A stretch of 64,000 bases of DNA from positions 36,578 through 100,577 of the forward strand of contig JADJGZ010000019.1 in NCBI GenBank assembly GCA_016707785.1, read 5' to 3'. Shown here piece by piece: positions 54,228-63,938 of the stretch (position 1 is its first letter; every line of letters starts with the position of its first letter). The position numbers and the translations under genes were made by a program. The notes beneath the pieces are model-generated. The model was not told the DNA's origin and did not search any database. It saw only the letters and a list, made by a program, of their open reading frames with translations. Source of the DNA: Bacteroidales bacterium. GTDB lineage: Bacteria > Bacteroidota > Bacteroidia > Bacteroidales > UBA4417.

Positions 54228-54797
54228 ATGATCCACTATTCAGACTTTGCCATCATCGAAGGGCTAAGGCTCCATAGTGATTATATTATTAAATATGTCT
54301 ACAAGGAATTCTTCCCTTCCATCAGGTATTTAATTAAAACAAATGCAGGCCTGGAAGAAGATGCAGAAGACATATTTCAGGAAGCCCTCTACATTGTCCT
54401 GAAAAAAATCCAGGAGGAAGATTTCGAACTTAGTTCATCATTTCTTACATACCTCTACTCCATCAGTAAAAATTTATGGTTGCAGCGCCTGAAACGCAAA
54501 AGGCTCATGGAAAACAACCATGAAGAACTCGTAAGGCACTTCTCTTCACCCCATCATAGCTCAGAAAAATTTATTGAGGATGAAGAAAAGTATGATGTAT
54601 TCATGAAACAATTTGAAAACCTGAGCGACGATTGCAAAAAACTCCTTCATCTGTTCCTGGGCAAAATGTCCCTCAAGGAAATAGCAGAGGAAATGGGCTA
54701 CAAATCTGAGTTTTATGCCAAAACAAAAAAATATCTCTGTAAGGAAGCGCTCAAACGCATGGTTGAAAATGACCCTGCGATCCGGGCATTACTTTGA
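54228..54797 (+). CDS. ECF-type RNA polymerase sigma factor
   Basis: A 189-residue sigma-70 family protein with region 2 (GLEEDAEDIFQEALYIVLKK) and region 4 (LFLGKMSLKEIAEEMGYKSEFYAKTKKYLCKEAL). It lacks regions 1 and 3, as expected for the ECF group. No anti-sigma gene follows. It precedes the transporter-peptidase/barrel/TPR group by 186 bp and may drive it. The spacing from 54033 to 54227 shows no feature. Confidence 0.88.
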   Translation: MIHYSDFAIIEGLRLHSDYIIKYVYKEFFPSIRYLIKTNAGLEEDAEDIFQEALYIVLKKIQEEDFELSSSFLTYLYSISKNLWLQRLKRKRLMENNHEELVRHFSSPHHSSEKFIEDEEKYDVFMKQFENLSDDCKKLLHLFLGKMSLKEIAEEMGYKSEFYAKTKKYLCKEALKRMVENDPAIRALL

Positions 54798-54982
54798 TAT
54801 TTTTAGCTTCTCAATCTCTTATTATCCTCTTCTTACAAAAGTAAATCAAACCGTCCCTTCAGTATTATGGGATTCATATCTCTTTTGTGAGGACTGGGAT
54901 AAGCATAATAGCTGTCTGAATAAATATTTCCAGCAATCAATATCCAGGGCTTTTTTTCCGTACACCTTAAAATCCTATCCTC

Positions 54983-57199
54983 TTGAATAGCCTTAGCTCC
55001 AGGGTTCAGGGCATAAGCGACGGCCTGCTGAACAGCTACTCCATGGTTTTTTTCTCTAAAAACCGGGTATTCGCGATCATTCTTCTGCTTGTTTCATTTG
55101 TAGATCCACATGCAGGATTGAGCGGACTCATTGCTATTCTTACCTCTAATATGAGTGCTTACCTGATTGGGCTGAATAAGCAAAATATCCTTTCCGGCGT
55201 TTATGGATTTAACTCATTGCTGGTAGGGCTTGGAATGGGCGTTTATTTCAGTTTCTCCCTGCAGTTCTTTATACTGCTGGTATTTGCTTCCCTTTTAACC
55301 CTGTTTCTTACCTTGCTTTTCGAGGGTGTGATCGGCAAATATGGACTTCCATTTCTAACCCTTTCCTTTCTCATCACTTTCTGGCTGGTGATGCTTGCCG
55401 CCAGGAGATATGCAGGGCTCAGTATCAGTGAAAGGGGCATCTTTACCTACAATGAATTCTATCTCAGGGGAGGGAGTTACCTCCTGGGGGCTCATAACTG
55501 GCTGAATGAGCTGAGTCTCCCCTTTGCGCTCTCCACTTACTTTAAATCCCTTTCCGCGATCTTCTTTCAATACCATCTTTTCCCCGGTATTCTTATCGCC
55601 ATAGGGTTACTTTATTATTCCCGGATTGCTTTTTCCCTTTCCCTGCTTGGTTTTTATTCGGCCTACCTTTTTATCACTTCATTGGTGCCGACCTTAATGA
55701 GCTCAATTATACCTTTATAGGCTTCAATTTCATCCTCACCGCTATTGCTATCGGTGGATTTTTCATTATCTCTTCGCCCCTCTCCTATTTATGGGTGATC
55801 CTGCTTACCCCGGTCATTTCAATTCTGCTCTCCAGCTCCGCTGAATTATTGGCTTATTTTCAGCTTTCAACTTATTCTTTTCCTTTCAACCTGGTGGTAC
55901 TGGTCTTTCTTTATATGTTGAAATTCAGGGAAAAAGCCGATAAAAAACTGGAACTGGTGCTTTTTCAGGAGTTCTCCCCTGAACGGAATTTATACAGCCA
56001 GCAAAACAACAAAACCCGCTTCCTGGGGAATTTGTTCTTCCCGGTGAAACTGCCCTTTATGGGTGAATGGATTGTAACACAGGGACACTCAGGGGAACAC
56101 ACCCATAAAGAATCCTGGAAGCATGCCTGGGACTTTGAAATCTGTGATGAAAATGGGAATACCTATGCAGAGAAAGGCAATGTTCTCACCGATTATTTTA
56201 GTTACAATAAACCGGTTGTAGCCCCTGCCGATGGCTGGATTGAAGAAATTATCGACAATGTGGACGACAATGATCCAAGGGCTTTTAACCTCAGGCAAAA
56301 TTGGGGAAATACAGTGGTAATCCGTCACTTCGACGGACTATATTCAAAAATGAGCCACCTTCGGAAAGGTAGCCTTAAAGTGGAAAAAGGAAGTTTTGTA
56401 AAAAAGGTGATAAGATAGCATTATGTGGAAATTCCGGGCGATCACCCCAACCACATATCCATTTCCAAATGCAGGCCACACCATATATCGGTTCTGCAAC
56501 TCTCGATTTTCCCATTGGCAGGTACATCCTGCATCATGATCATCGTTTCGAACTCATCAGCTGGGGAAAGCCTGAGAATGGGCAACTTATTTCAAACATC
56601 GATAATAATAACAGCCTGTCAGCTGCCTTCAATTTTATCCCCGGGCAACAAATCTCCTTCTCTGTCAGGGAAGAAAACAAAGATCCTTACATCCTTTATT
56701 GGAATGTAGAAATCGACTTATACAATTATACCTACCTTCATTGTCATACTACAGGATCAAAAGCCTATTTCCGCAATGACCCTGATCTGCATTGCTTTAC
56801 ATGGTTCCATGGGGATAAAAATCCCTTTTATACGCATTTTACCTTGGAGCTTACAAAATTGCCAAAGGCTATTACCCTGGCTTAATTATAAAGGATGAAT
56901 ACCCTTTATTTAATATGCGGAAAGGATTGCGAAAAGTATTGCAGGATTTTGTGGCTCCTTTCCACTTGTTTGTCCATTCAGAGTACATAATGGAATACAT
57001 TTCCATGGAGGATGAACTGGGACAAACCGGGATCACTCTTCAATCATCTATGTTGGAACGTACCTCTTTGAAAACCAGGGAACTTGCCGAATTCTCCTTC
57101 TTTGTGGATCATGAGAGAATTGAAAGATTCGTGTTAAAACAAGATGGAAGAGTTATCACTGCTTCGATTCCTGAAAATACTGAAAGCTTACCCATATGA
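54983..57199 (+). pseudogene. Urea-transporter/M23-peptidase fusion, three frameshifts
   Basis: Four frames join into one protein of about 739 residues. The N-terminal 300 residues form a urea-transporter fold with SVYGFNSLLVGLG-like repeats (GVYGFNSLLVGLGMGVYF and TFIGFNFILTAIAIGGFF). After the membrane part comes an M23 metallopeptidase domain with HAWDFEI and PHIHFQ as the zinc sites and GDKIALCGNSG between. A beta-rich tail of about 250 residues ends at 57199. Restoring one base at each of the T run 55668-55672, A run 56400-56405 and A run 56855-56858 opens the whole frame. The likely start is TTG. It may be a sequencing artefact rather than a dead gene, because the sequence is otherwise well conserved. 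Confidence 0.78.
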
Positions 57200-58678
57200 A
57201 ATGGACCGCAACTTTCATCACAGCCTTCTGCCTGCTAGCATATTCAGGGGTTTTCGCACAGGTAAAAAGAACCTCAGTTTGGTACGATAGCATTACTTAT
57301 GCCAATTATCTGAACCAGGATTGGAAAGCACTCTCCCGCTCATGGAAAAGATGCGATACGGCATAATTACGACTATTATTACCTCAGGATGCGAATGGCT
57401 ACGGCTGATTTTAACCTTGGGAAGTACCGGACTGCCATCGGGCATTATGACAAGGCTTCTGGTTTCAATTCGTCAGATAATAGCGGTAAGTTGATGAAAT
57501 ACTACAGCTACCTCAATCTCGGAGATAATGAACATGCTCAGCTGCTGGCTTCGTCATTTACCCCTCAGATGAAGAAGGATATTGACATCCGGCCCCCTCA
57601 TTTCCCGCAATGGCTGTATCTCGAATCCGGATTTAGTCCCGACCCCGGGCAGGGGGGATACCTGATGGGCACAGATAGTATTTATGGTGAGCAGGACCTG
57701 AACAGGAATCTTAACTATTACCACCTGGGAAGCAAATTCATGGTTAAGCCCAATCTATATGCTTATGTCGGCTTGACTTTTATGAATATCCGGAAAGAGA
57801 AGCGATATGAATATGCAACAACAGGCATTCATCGCGATTCTGTCACTGCCGAGTCATACGGGTCGGCCTATTATTATTCATTCCCTAAACTGATCAATGA
57901 TACCGCCTTTCAGTATAAGCTCAGGCAAAACGATTTATACTTTTCCCTGGAATATCTTCCCAATGAATACTGGAAAGTGATTCCATCCGTGCATCTGCTC
58001 CAGGTTCGCTCAAGGAATTTTCAGTCTGTTTACAATGTCACCACTAAATCGGATACCGCCTGGTACCAGACATTGGACAATTCCTGGCATCTTTTCGATT
58101 ATAATTCCGATGAGTATTCGTTTATCTCAAGTGATACAACATTCAATAATTTTGTGGCCGCTTTAAATATCAGCAGGGATTGGCAAAACTTTTCCTTTGG
58201 GATCCAGGGCAGCATTTCAAACTTTAACGAGAAAAAACAATCTCAATTAGGTGGATCCATTAAATGGTATCCCTTGGGAAATTCTGATCTTTTTGTCTCA
58301 TTTTCTGCAATTTCACTTAATTCAAAAAAAGAAAAACGAATGGTATATGAACCTGCCATTGGGTTCAGATTATTAAAGAATCTATGGCTTTCAGGTTTTG
58401 TAACAAAAGGAAATCTTAGCTTATACAATGAAGGAAACGGGGCAATGGTTTATAACCAGAGTGACCCGGTGGTTTTCAGGACGGGTGCCAATGCATTTCT
58501 TCCGGTTGGAAATCATCTTGAATTCTTTGGTTCTTACCGTTTTTTGAAGAAGGAATATTCGTCCACACATATTACAGCTGTTGAAAACCTTCAGCAGGAA
58601 ACAGTTCTGACAACGGTAAGCACCACCCAAAACTATAAACAACACAATTTCTCCGCTGGAATAAAATGGAAACTATGA
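57196..58678 (+). CDS. Outer-membrane beta-barrel protein, frameshifted near start
   Basis: About 493 residues after correcting one extra base in the C or A run at 57335-57349. The ATG overlaps the preceding stop codon by 4 bp (ATGA). A signal peptide (TFITAFCLLAYSGVFAQ) is followed by a TPR-like segment (HNYDYYYLRMRMATADFN). Then come about 300 residues of alternating aromatic beta strands ending in NFSAGIKWKL, typical of an outer-membrane barrel. Its function is not recognised. It is co-translated with the transporter-peptidase fusion and with the TPR protein, pointing to an envelope complex. The downstream frame is intact from 57389 on. Confidence 0.7.
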
Positions 58679-59298
58679 AAAAGAGAATTCCCATGCTTTT
58701 ATTAGTCTTAGGTTTGAATTTCATCACTCTTACAGGCTTTACACAAGATTATAAAATACTTCAGGATGCATTTTCGAGCAGTTACAGCCTTGAAACAGCC
58801 GGTAAATACACAGCTGCTATCGAGGTTTTGGAGAAACAATATGATGCCTCTTCCTATGAAATCAACCTCAGGTTGGGATGGCTGCATTATCTTACAGGTC
58901 AATTTGTTGAATCAATAAACTATTACAACAAGTCTATCCAGCTCATGCCTCTTTCTGTTGAAGCTCGGTTTGGATATGTTTATCCTGCTTCTGCACTCGG
59001 TAATTGGGATCAGGTGGTTGCCAAGTATATGGAAATTCTCAGGATTGATCCTTCCAATTATACCGCCAATTACCGTCTGGGTGCCATTTATTACACCCGG
59101 AAAGAATATGGCACTGCTTATAAGTATTTTGAGAAGCTTGTGAACTGGTTTCCTTTTGATTATGATGTACTTCATATGTATGCATGGACTAACTACCAAA
59201 TGGGAAAGCTCCGGGAGGCAAAAGTCCTGTTTCATAAAGCGTTGCTGAATCACCCGAATGATGCCTCTTGCCTTGAGGGGCTGGGGCTTATTAAATGA
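58675..59298 (+). CDS. Secreted tetratricopeptide-repeat protein
   Basis: About 207 residues, starting at an ATG that overlaps the barrel stop codon by 4 bp; another ATG nine bases upstream is possible. A signal peptide (MLLLVLGLNFITLTGFTQ) precedes at least four TPR units: AGKYTAAIEVLEKQY, TGQFVESINYYNKSI, LGNWDQVVAKYMEIL and RKEYGTAYKYFEKLV. It is probably periplasmic, serving as a scaffold for the barrel and peptidase encoded upstream. Confidence 0.82.
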   Translation: MKKRIPMLLLVLGLNFITLTGFTQDYKILQDAFSSSYSLETAGKYTAAIEVLEKQYDASSYEINLRLGWLHYLTGQFVESINYYNKSIQLMPLSVEARFGYVYPASALGNWDQVVAKYMEILRIDPSNYTANYRLGAIYYTRKEYGTAYKYFEKLVNWFPFDYDVLHMYAWTNYQMGKLREAKVLFHKALLNHPNDASCLEGLGLIK

Positions 59299-59304
59299 TT
59301 TACA

Positions 59305-59587
59305 GAATGAAAAATGAAAAATGCAAATTGCAAATAGCAAATAGCAAAATGTAAAATGCCTTAAAAATCAAAAAAAAGGAACGCGGATCCGCGTGGCGGA
59401 CAGTTACACGGGATTGAAACGGATAAAAATAAATCAAAGCAAATAGCAAATCCACTGTGTAAAATCGTCAATAAGGATTCGTGTGCATTCGTGGATAAAT
59501 AAAAATGAGCAAATGGCTTCCATCGGGCTTTGAATGGTTGATGTTCCCGAAAAATAACTAATATTGTTCCGGAAAACCTTCTGACAA
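59305..59587. repeat. Repeat-rich gap before ispG with a 14-bp palindrome
   Basis: AATGAAAA units give way to AAATTGC and AAATAGC words up to about 59360. A perfect palindrome ACGCGGATCCGCGT lies at 59381-59394. AT-rich text such as GATTCGTGTGCATTCGTGG follows. The style matches the tract at 55-120. No gene is visible. A -7-like TAATATTG is near 59560 but does not match well. Confidence 0.5.
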
Positions 59588-61294
59588 TTGAATTCATTCC
59601 TTGATCATTACTTTTCTTCCCAAAGAATTCGGTTTCACACCAGGGAAATCAATATTGGCGGACTTCTTTTAGGAGGGACTAATCCGATCCGGATTCAGTC
59701 GATGACCAATACTGATACCAATGATATTGAAAATACTGTAAATCAATGTATCCGCCTGGCTAATGCAGGATGTGAACTTATCAGGATTACAGCCCAGGGG
59801 GAACGGGAAGCACAAAACCTGGCGCTCATCAAAAAAGAACTCAGGTCGAGAGGATACCAGGTTCCATTGATTGCAGATATTCATTTCAATCCGAAAGCCG
59901 CTGAAATTGCAGCAGGAATTGTAGAGAAAGTACGCATCAATCCTGGAAATTACAGCGATAAGAACATTTCAGGGAAGTACGCCTTTACAGAACAGGAGTA
60001 TGCCATTGAATTAGAGCGTATTGCAGAAAAAATCAACCCTTTGCTTACTATTTGTAAGCAGAATGGAACGGCTATCCGCATTGGTTCCAATCATGGTTCT
60101 CTCAGCAACCGCATCATCAACAGATATGGTGACACTCCGGAAGGCATGGTTGAATCAGCCCTTGAATTCGCCAGGATTTGCAGGATGCAGGGATTTCAAA
60201 ACCTTGTACTGTCCATGAAATCCAGCAATGTGAAGGTTATGATCTATGCAACCCGTTTGTTAGCGCAAAGGATGATGGCTGAGAACATGGATTTCCCGAT
60301 TCACCTGGGTGTTACTGAAGCCGGGGATGGAGAAGATGGCATCCTGAAATCTGCGGTTGGGATCGGGGCCCTTTTGGAGGATGGAATTGGTGACACGCTG
60401 CGTGTTTCCCTCACTGGCGACCCAATGAAAGAAATCCCTGTTGCCAGGATGATCGCTGCAAGATATAATTTTGATCAGAGCATTAATGCCCGTTTTGAGC
60501 AACCCTTGCTTTCATCTGAAAAACCTTTATTCATCATTCCAGATTACAGTCCCGATTTTAATGGTGAAATCCCGATCGATCCTTTTACCTTTCAGAAAAG
60601 GGAAAGTCATTCCAGTGGCCCGCTTGGTGGCAGTCAACTTACACAGGTGCTTACCCGGCGGAATGAAAGGCTGTATATTCAGCATGAAACCCACGAAACT
60701 GGTATTGAATTGGACCAAAATATCCTCCCGGGAATTTTCCGGCCTTCTGGTGGGATGAGGCAAATGAGAGGTGATTTTTGTAATGCTATTCTAAATAAAA
60801 ACAATGCCCCTTCAATCATTTCATGGTATTATAAAGGTACTGACCCCCTGGAATTCATGGTCAATGCCTCCATTGATGTGGGTAGTTTGCTGATTGACGG
60901 ATTTGGAGAGGCTATCTGCCTGGATGCACCCGGCCTCCCTGATGATTTGCAGGCTTCTGTTGCCTTCGGAATACTGCAGGCTACCCGTACCCGCATCACC
61001 CGCACGGAGTATATCTCCTGCCCTTCCTGTGGCCGCACCTTATTTGATATTGAATCGACCCTTGAAAAAGTGAAATCAGCAACTTCTCACCTGGTAGGTC
61101 TGAAGATTGCAGTGATGGGATGCATCGTCAACGGCCCCGGTGAAATGGCCGATGCCGACTTCGGATATGTAGGTGCCGGAAAGGGGAAAGTATCTCTTTA
61201 TAAAGGTAAGGAGGTGGTAAGGAAAGGGATACCGGAGGAATCTGCTGTGGATGAACTAATCAAGTTGATCCGATCAGATAGCAGGTTTGCCTGA
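59588..61294 (+). CDS. ispG: 4-hydroxy-3-methylbut-2-enyl diphosphate synthase
   Basis: A 568-residue IspG/GcpE, longer than the roughly 370 residues in Escherichia coli because of the middle insert found in Bacteroidota, Chlamydiae and plants. The TIM-barrel half has NPIRIQSMTNTDT, ITAQGEREA, PLIADIHFN and VRINPGNY. The C-terminal [4Fe-4S] half has SCPSCGRTLFD and AVMGCIVNGPGEMA, supplying the three Cys ligands. It makes HMBPP in the MEP isoprenoid pathway. The only start in reach is TTG at 59588. The downstream gap is 169 bp before the recombinase. Confidence 0.95.
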   Translation: MNSFLDHYFSSQRIRFHTREINIGGLLLGGTNPIRIQSMTNTDTNDIENTVNQCIRLANAGCELIRITAQGEREAQNLALIKKELRSRGYQVPLIADIHFNPKAAEIAAGIVEKVRINPGNYSDKNISGKYAFTEQEYAIELERIAEKINPLLTICKQNGTAIRIGSNHGSLSNRIINRYGDTPEGMVESALEFARICRMQGFQNLVLSMKSSNVKVMIYATRLLAQRMMAENMDFPIHLGVTEAGDGEDGILKSAVGIGALLEDGIGDTLRVSLTGDPMKEIPVARMIAARYNFDQSINARFEQPLLSSEKPLFIIPDYSPDFNGEIPIDPFTFQKRESHSSGPLGGSQLTQVLTRRNERLYIQHETHETGIELDQNILPGIFRPSGGMRQMRGDFCNAILNKNNAPSIISWYYKGTDPLEFMVNASIDVGSLLIDGFGEAICLDAPGLPDDLQASVAFGILQATRTRITRTEYISCPSCGRTLFDIESTLEKVKSATSHLVGLKIAVMGCIVNGPGEMADADFGYVGAGKGKVSLYKGKEVVRKGIPEESAVDELIKLIRSDSRFA

Positions 61295-61351
61295 TCTGAT
61301 TTGAGCACTTCAAATCCCCCTTACTAAAATAATGGCTTTACAATATTAAAA

Positions 61352-61382
61352 TTGACAGTTCCTTCGTGATTGATTATCTTTG
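61352..61382 (+). promoter_or_regulatory. Promoter of the recombinase gene
   Basis: TTG, 20 bp, then TATCTTTG followed by C fits the bacteroidotal consensus. Transcription would begin near 61389, which rules out an upstream ATG at 61380 as the true start and supports the one at 61464. Confidence 0.75.
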
Positions 61383-61463
61383 CTTGCTTATCAACTATTT
61401 CTAGTTTATCTTTTCTTTTTAGTTTCACCTATCCATCCTATTTTAAATATATCCGAAATTATT

Positions 61464-63065
61464 ATGAAAGCTTCCAAATTCCAATTCAATGATTCTGAAT
61501 ACATTAAAGTTGAGTTCCCTTATGATCCTGAAATCATAAAGTTGATAAAACAAATTGATGGTGTAAAATGGAATCCATCATTAAAAGCCTGGTTAATCCC
61601 TTATGATAATGAAGCTTATAATAAGCTTATTAAATTATTTCCTGATATTCAGATTATTAAATCGCAGCTTATTCAACATAAGCCTGCTACTGTTGAAAAT
61701 TCAGGGAACGCAATTGATAATCCTGTAAGTATTGAGGTAATCGGACGGAAAATCCTTATTCAGGTCAGGAAAAACGAAGTTGATATACAATTCTTGAGAT
61801 CATTGAGATTTAGCAAATGGAATCAGAGTATTTTCAGATGGGAGATTCCGGATTACCCTGGCAACCTGGATCTTTTAAATGATTATTTTGGTAAAAGAAT
61901 TATTAGCCTTGTTATTCATTCATCACACACGGTAAATGGACCTAATGGTCAGCGTGAGGCAGGCAGAGATGAATTGCTGATATTCAAAACATTAACAGGC
62001 AGATTAAAACTTATTTTTGGATTTAATAAGGCTTTGACAGCCAAAATCAAGCAATATCCTTATCATAGTTGGAATGCTAAAAACAAATGGTGGACTATCC
62101 CCTATTCAGATCATTATCTTGAAGAGCTCAAATCAATAGCAGAAGAGTTTGGACTGAAAGTTAACTATGAAGAGGAAATCCATGGAGAAAAGGGTGTTAA
62201 CAGGGTATCGCCTTATGACGTGCCCAATTACCGATATGCTCCCGAGGAATACATCCTGAAACTCACCGAGATGCGTTACAGCGATCACACTATACGGACA
62301 TACAAAGCATTATTTGAGGAGTTTATGAATTTCTACCATACGCTGGATATTAAGCAAATTGATGAGCATCAAATTATTGCCTTTTTAAGGTACCTGGTAA
62401 TGGAAAGAAAAGTATCAATATCCTATCAAAATCAGGCTATTAATGCAATTAAGTATTACTATGAGAAAGTCTTAGGTGGAAAGAGAAAGTTTTATTTTAT
62501 TGACCGACCGAAGAAGGAGAAAACACTTCCTACTGTTCTTAATGAAGAAGAAATACTGCGGCTACTAAGGACTGTTGAAAACAAAAAACATAAGACCATT
62601 CTAATGCTCGCCTACTCTTCAGGATTACGTTTAGGTGAGATCATAAGGTTAAAGTTGACGGACATTGACAGACAACGTATGCAAATCCGCATAGAACAGT
62701 CAAAGGGGAAAAAAGACCGGTATACAAAACTATCAGCGAAATTCTTAAAGACTTTGGATGAATATCTGGAAGAATACAATCCCAAAGAATATATGATTGA
62801 AGGAGCAAAAGGGGAAGATTACTCACCGAGGAGTATACAGACAATGATCAAAACCATAGCTTCAAAAGCCAATATTTCGAAGAGGGTTACTATGCACACA
62901 TTACGTCACACCTTTGCAACCCATAGCCTGGAAAATGGCGTGGATTTACGGTATATTCAGTCGATGATGGGGCACGAAAGCAGCAAAACTACCGAGGTAT
63001 ACACTCATATAACTACCAGGGGATTTGATCAAATACATAGTCCGATGGATAATTTAGATGTATAA
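61464..63065 (+). CDS. Tyrosine recombinase with three HARP-like repeats
   Basis: About 533 residues. Residues 10-230 hold three copies of a motif of about 55 residues centred on a Trp pair: GVKWNPSLKAWLIPY, FSKWNQSIFRWEIPDY and SWNAKNKWWTIPYS, resembling the HARP domain of SMARCAL1-type ATPases. A SAM-like core-binding domain follows (about 255-345), then the catalytic domain with SGLRLGEI (Arg), SKGKKDRY (Lys), HTLRHTFATHS (His and Arg), GHESSKTTEVYTH (His and Tyr). The catalytic part is close to the XerC/XerD and integron-integrase branch. It may move or resolve DNA, with the repeats binding junction or branched DNA (inference). A TA pair follows downstream. Confidence 0.88.
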   Translation: MKASKFQFNDSEYIKVEFPYDPEIIKLIKQIDGVKWNPSLKAWLIPYDNEAYNKLIKLFPDIQIIKSQLIQHKPATVENSGNAIDNPVSIEVIGRKILIQVRKNEVDIQFLRSLRFSKWNQSIFRWEIPDYPGNLDLLNDYFGKRIISLVIHSSHTVNGPNGQREAGRDELLIFKTLTGRLKLIFGFNKALTAKIKQYPYHSWNAKNKWWTIPYSDHYLEELKSIAEEFGLKVNYEEEIHGEKGVNRVSPYDVPNYRYAPEEYILKLTEMRYSDHTIRTYKALFEEFMNFYHTLDIKQIDEHQIIAFLRYLVMERKVSISYQNQAINAIKYYYEKVLGGKRKFYFIDRPKKEKTLPTVLNEEEILRLLRTVENKKHKTILMLAYSSGLRLGEIIRLKLTDIDRQRMQIRIEQSKGKKDRYTKLSAKFLKTLDEYLEEYNPKEYMIEGAKGEDYSPRSIQTMIKTIASKANISKRVTMHTLRHTFATHSLENGVDLRYIQSMMGHESSKTTEVYTHITTRGFDQIHSPMDNLDV

Positions 63066-63253
63066 GGTATGAATATGATAGAATATTTAGTATATTCGGC
63101 CTTAATATGGTGCATATTTAAAAATGAAACTTATCATTATACTTTGGTTAAAAAGATTTGCGAAAAATAATTTGTTTGGAATATATTCATAGTACTGAAT
63201 CTAGTCAGCTACCGACTGTTGACGCATTGAAAACCTGGCAAGAATCATTAAAA

Positions 63254-63285
63254 TTTGGAAATTCGTAACTTTTAAGTTACTTTTG
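63254..63285 (+). promoter_or_regulatory. Promoter and operator of the second TA pair
   Basis: TTTG, 20 bp, then TACTTTTG matches the -33/-7 consensus. The inverted repeat TAACTT-N2-AAGTTA (63266-63279) lies in the spacer and overlaps the -7 box by two bases, just as in the first TA pair. Confidence 0.85.
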
Positions 63286-63301
63286 TGACATCATTCAGCT
63301 C

Positions 63302-63649
63302 ATGGACAAAATCCGGGAAATCGTAGCCTATAAAAACTACTTCGAGGACTTTTTGACTGAACAACCTATTAAAGTTCAGGATAAAATATTCAAAATTCTA
63401 GAAGCTATTGAGACACTGGAAAGAATTCCGACTACTTACCTAAAGCAGATTACAGGAACCAATGGACTTTATGAGGCACGGATTCAATTAGGATCGGACA
63501 TTTGGCGTGTCTTTTGTTTTTTCGACAGCGGGAAACTGGTAATACTTTTAAATGGTTTCCAGAAGAAGAAACAAAAAACACCAGGACAAGAAATTACGAA
63601 GGCTAAAAAATTAATGAATGAATACTATGAAAACAAAAAGCAACAATAG
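63302..63649 (+). CDS. RelE/HigB-type toxin, second copy
   Basis: A 115-residue Gp49-like toxin. It has VQDKIFKILEAIETL, GLYEARIQLGSDIWRVFCFFD and VILLNGFQKKKQKTP, lining up throughout with the toxin at 45512. Its likely action is ribosome-dependent mRNA cleavage. Its last 23 bases overlap the antitoxin gene. It follows the recombinase by 236 bp in the same orientation, an arrangement also seen for mobile or cassette-borne TA modules. Confidence 0.88.
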   Translation: MDKIREIVAYKNYFEDFLTEQPIKVQDKIFKILEAIETLERIPTTYLKQITGTNGLYEARIQLGSDIWRVFCFFDSGKLVILLNGFQKKKQKTPGQEITKAKKLMNEYYENKKQQ

Positions 63650-63938
63650 CGAAACCTCTTCGTGGTCGGAAATCAAAGACCGTGTTTACGGAAAAGCTGG
63701 TACTGAAAGACGCGATAATCTTGAGAGAGAGGCTGAATCCTTCAAAATTGGACTTCTGCTAAAGAAAGCCCGTGAATCCCGACACATGACACAGGAAGAA
63801 CTAGGACAAATTATTGATAAGAAAAGAGAGTATATTTCCCGCGTAGAAAATAATGGCAGCAACATAACTCTAAGCACTTTATTTGATATTGTCGAAAAAG
63901 GGCTTGGCGGGAAAGTCAATATATCTATAGAAGTCTGA
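63627..63938 (+). CDS. XRE-family antitoxin, second copy
   Basis: About 103 residues with a C-terminal helix-turn-helix (HMTQEELGQIIDKKREYISR) and the shared ending LSTLFDIVEKGLGGKVNISI. A start nine bases upstream is also in frame. It should bind the toxin and the TAACTT-N2-AAGTTA operator. Its N-terminal part differs more from the first antitoxin than its HTH does, as expected where toxin pairing diverges. Confidence 0.87.
   Translation: MKTKSNNSETSSWSEIKDRVYGKAGTERRDNLEREAESFKIGLLLKKARESRHMTQEELGQIIDKKREYISRVENNGSNITLSTLFDIVEKGLGGKVNISIEV

Noticed and set aside
54715..54990. Frame of 91 codons overlapping the end of the sigma factor gene
   Set aside because: It is a shifted frame of the sigma gene followed by AT-rich spacer, with no protein features.
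61380..61463. Upstream start for the recombinase adding 28 residues
   Set aside because: The ATG lies inside the -7 box (TATCTTTG) and the added residues are hydrophobic and unlike the family.
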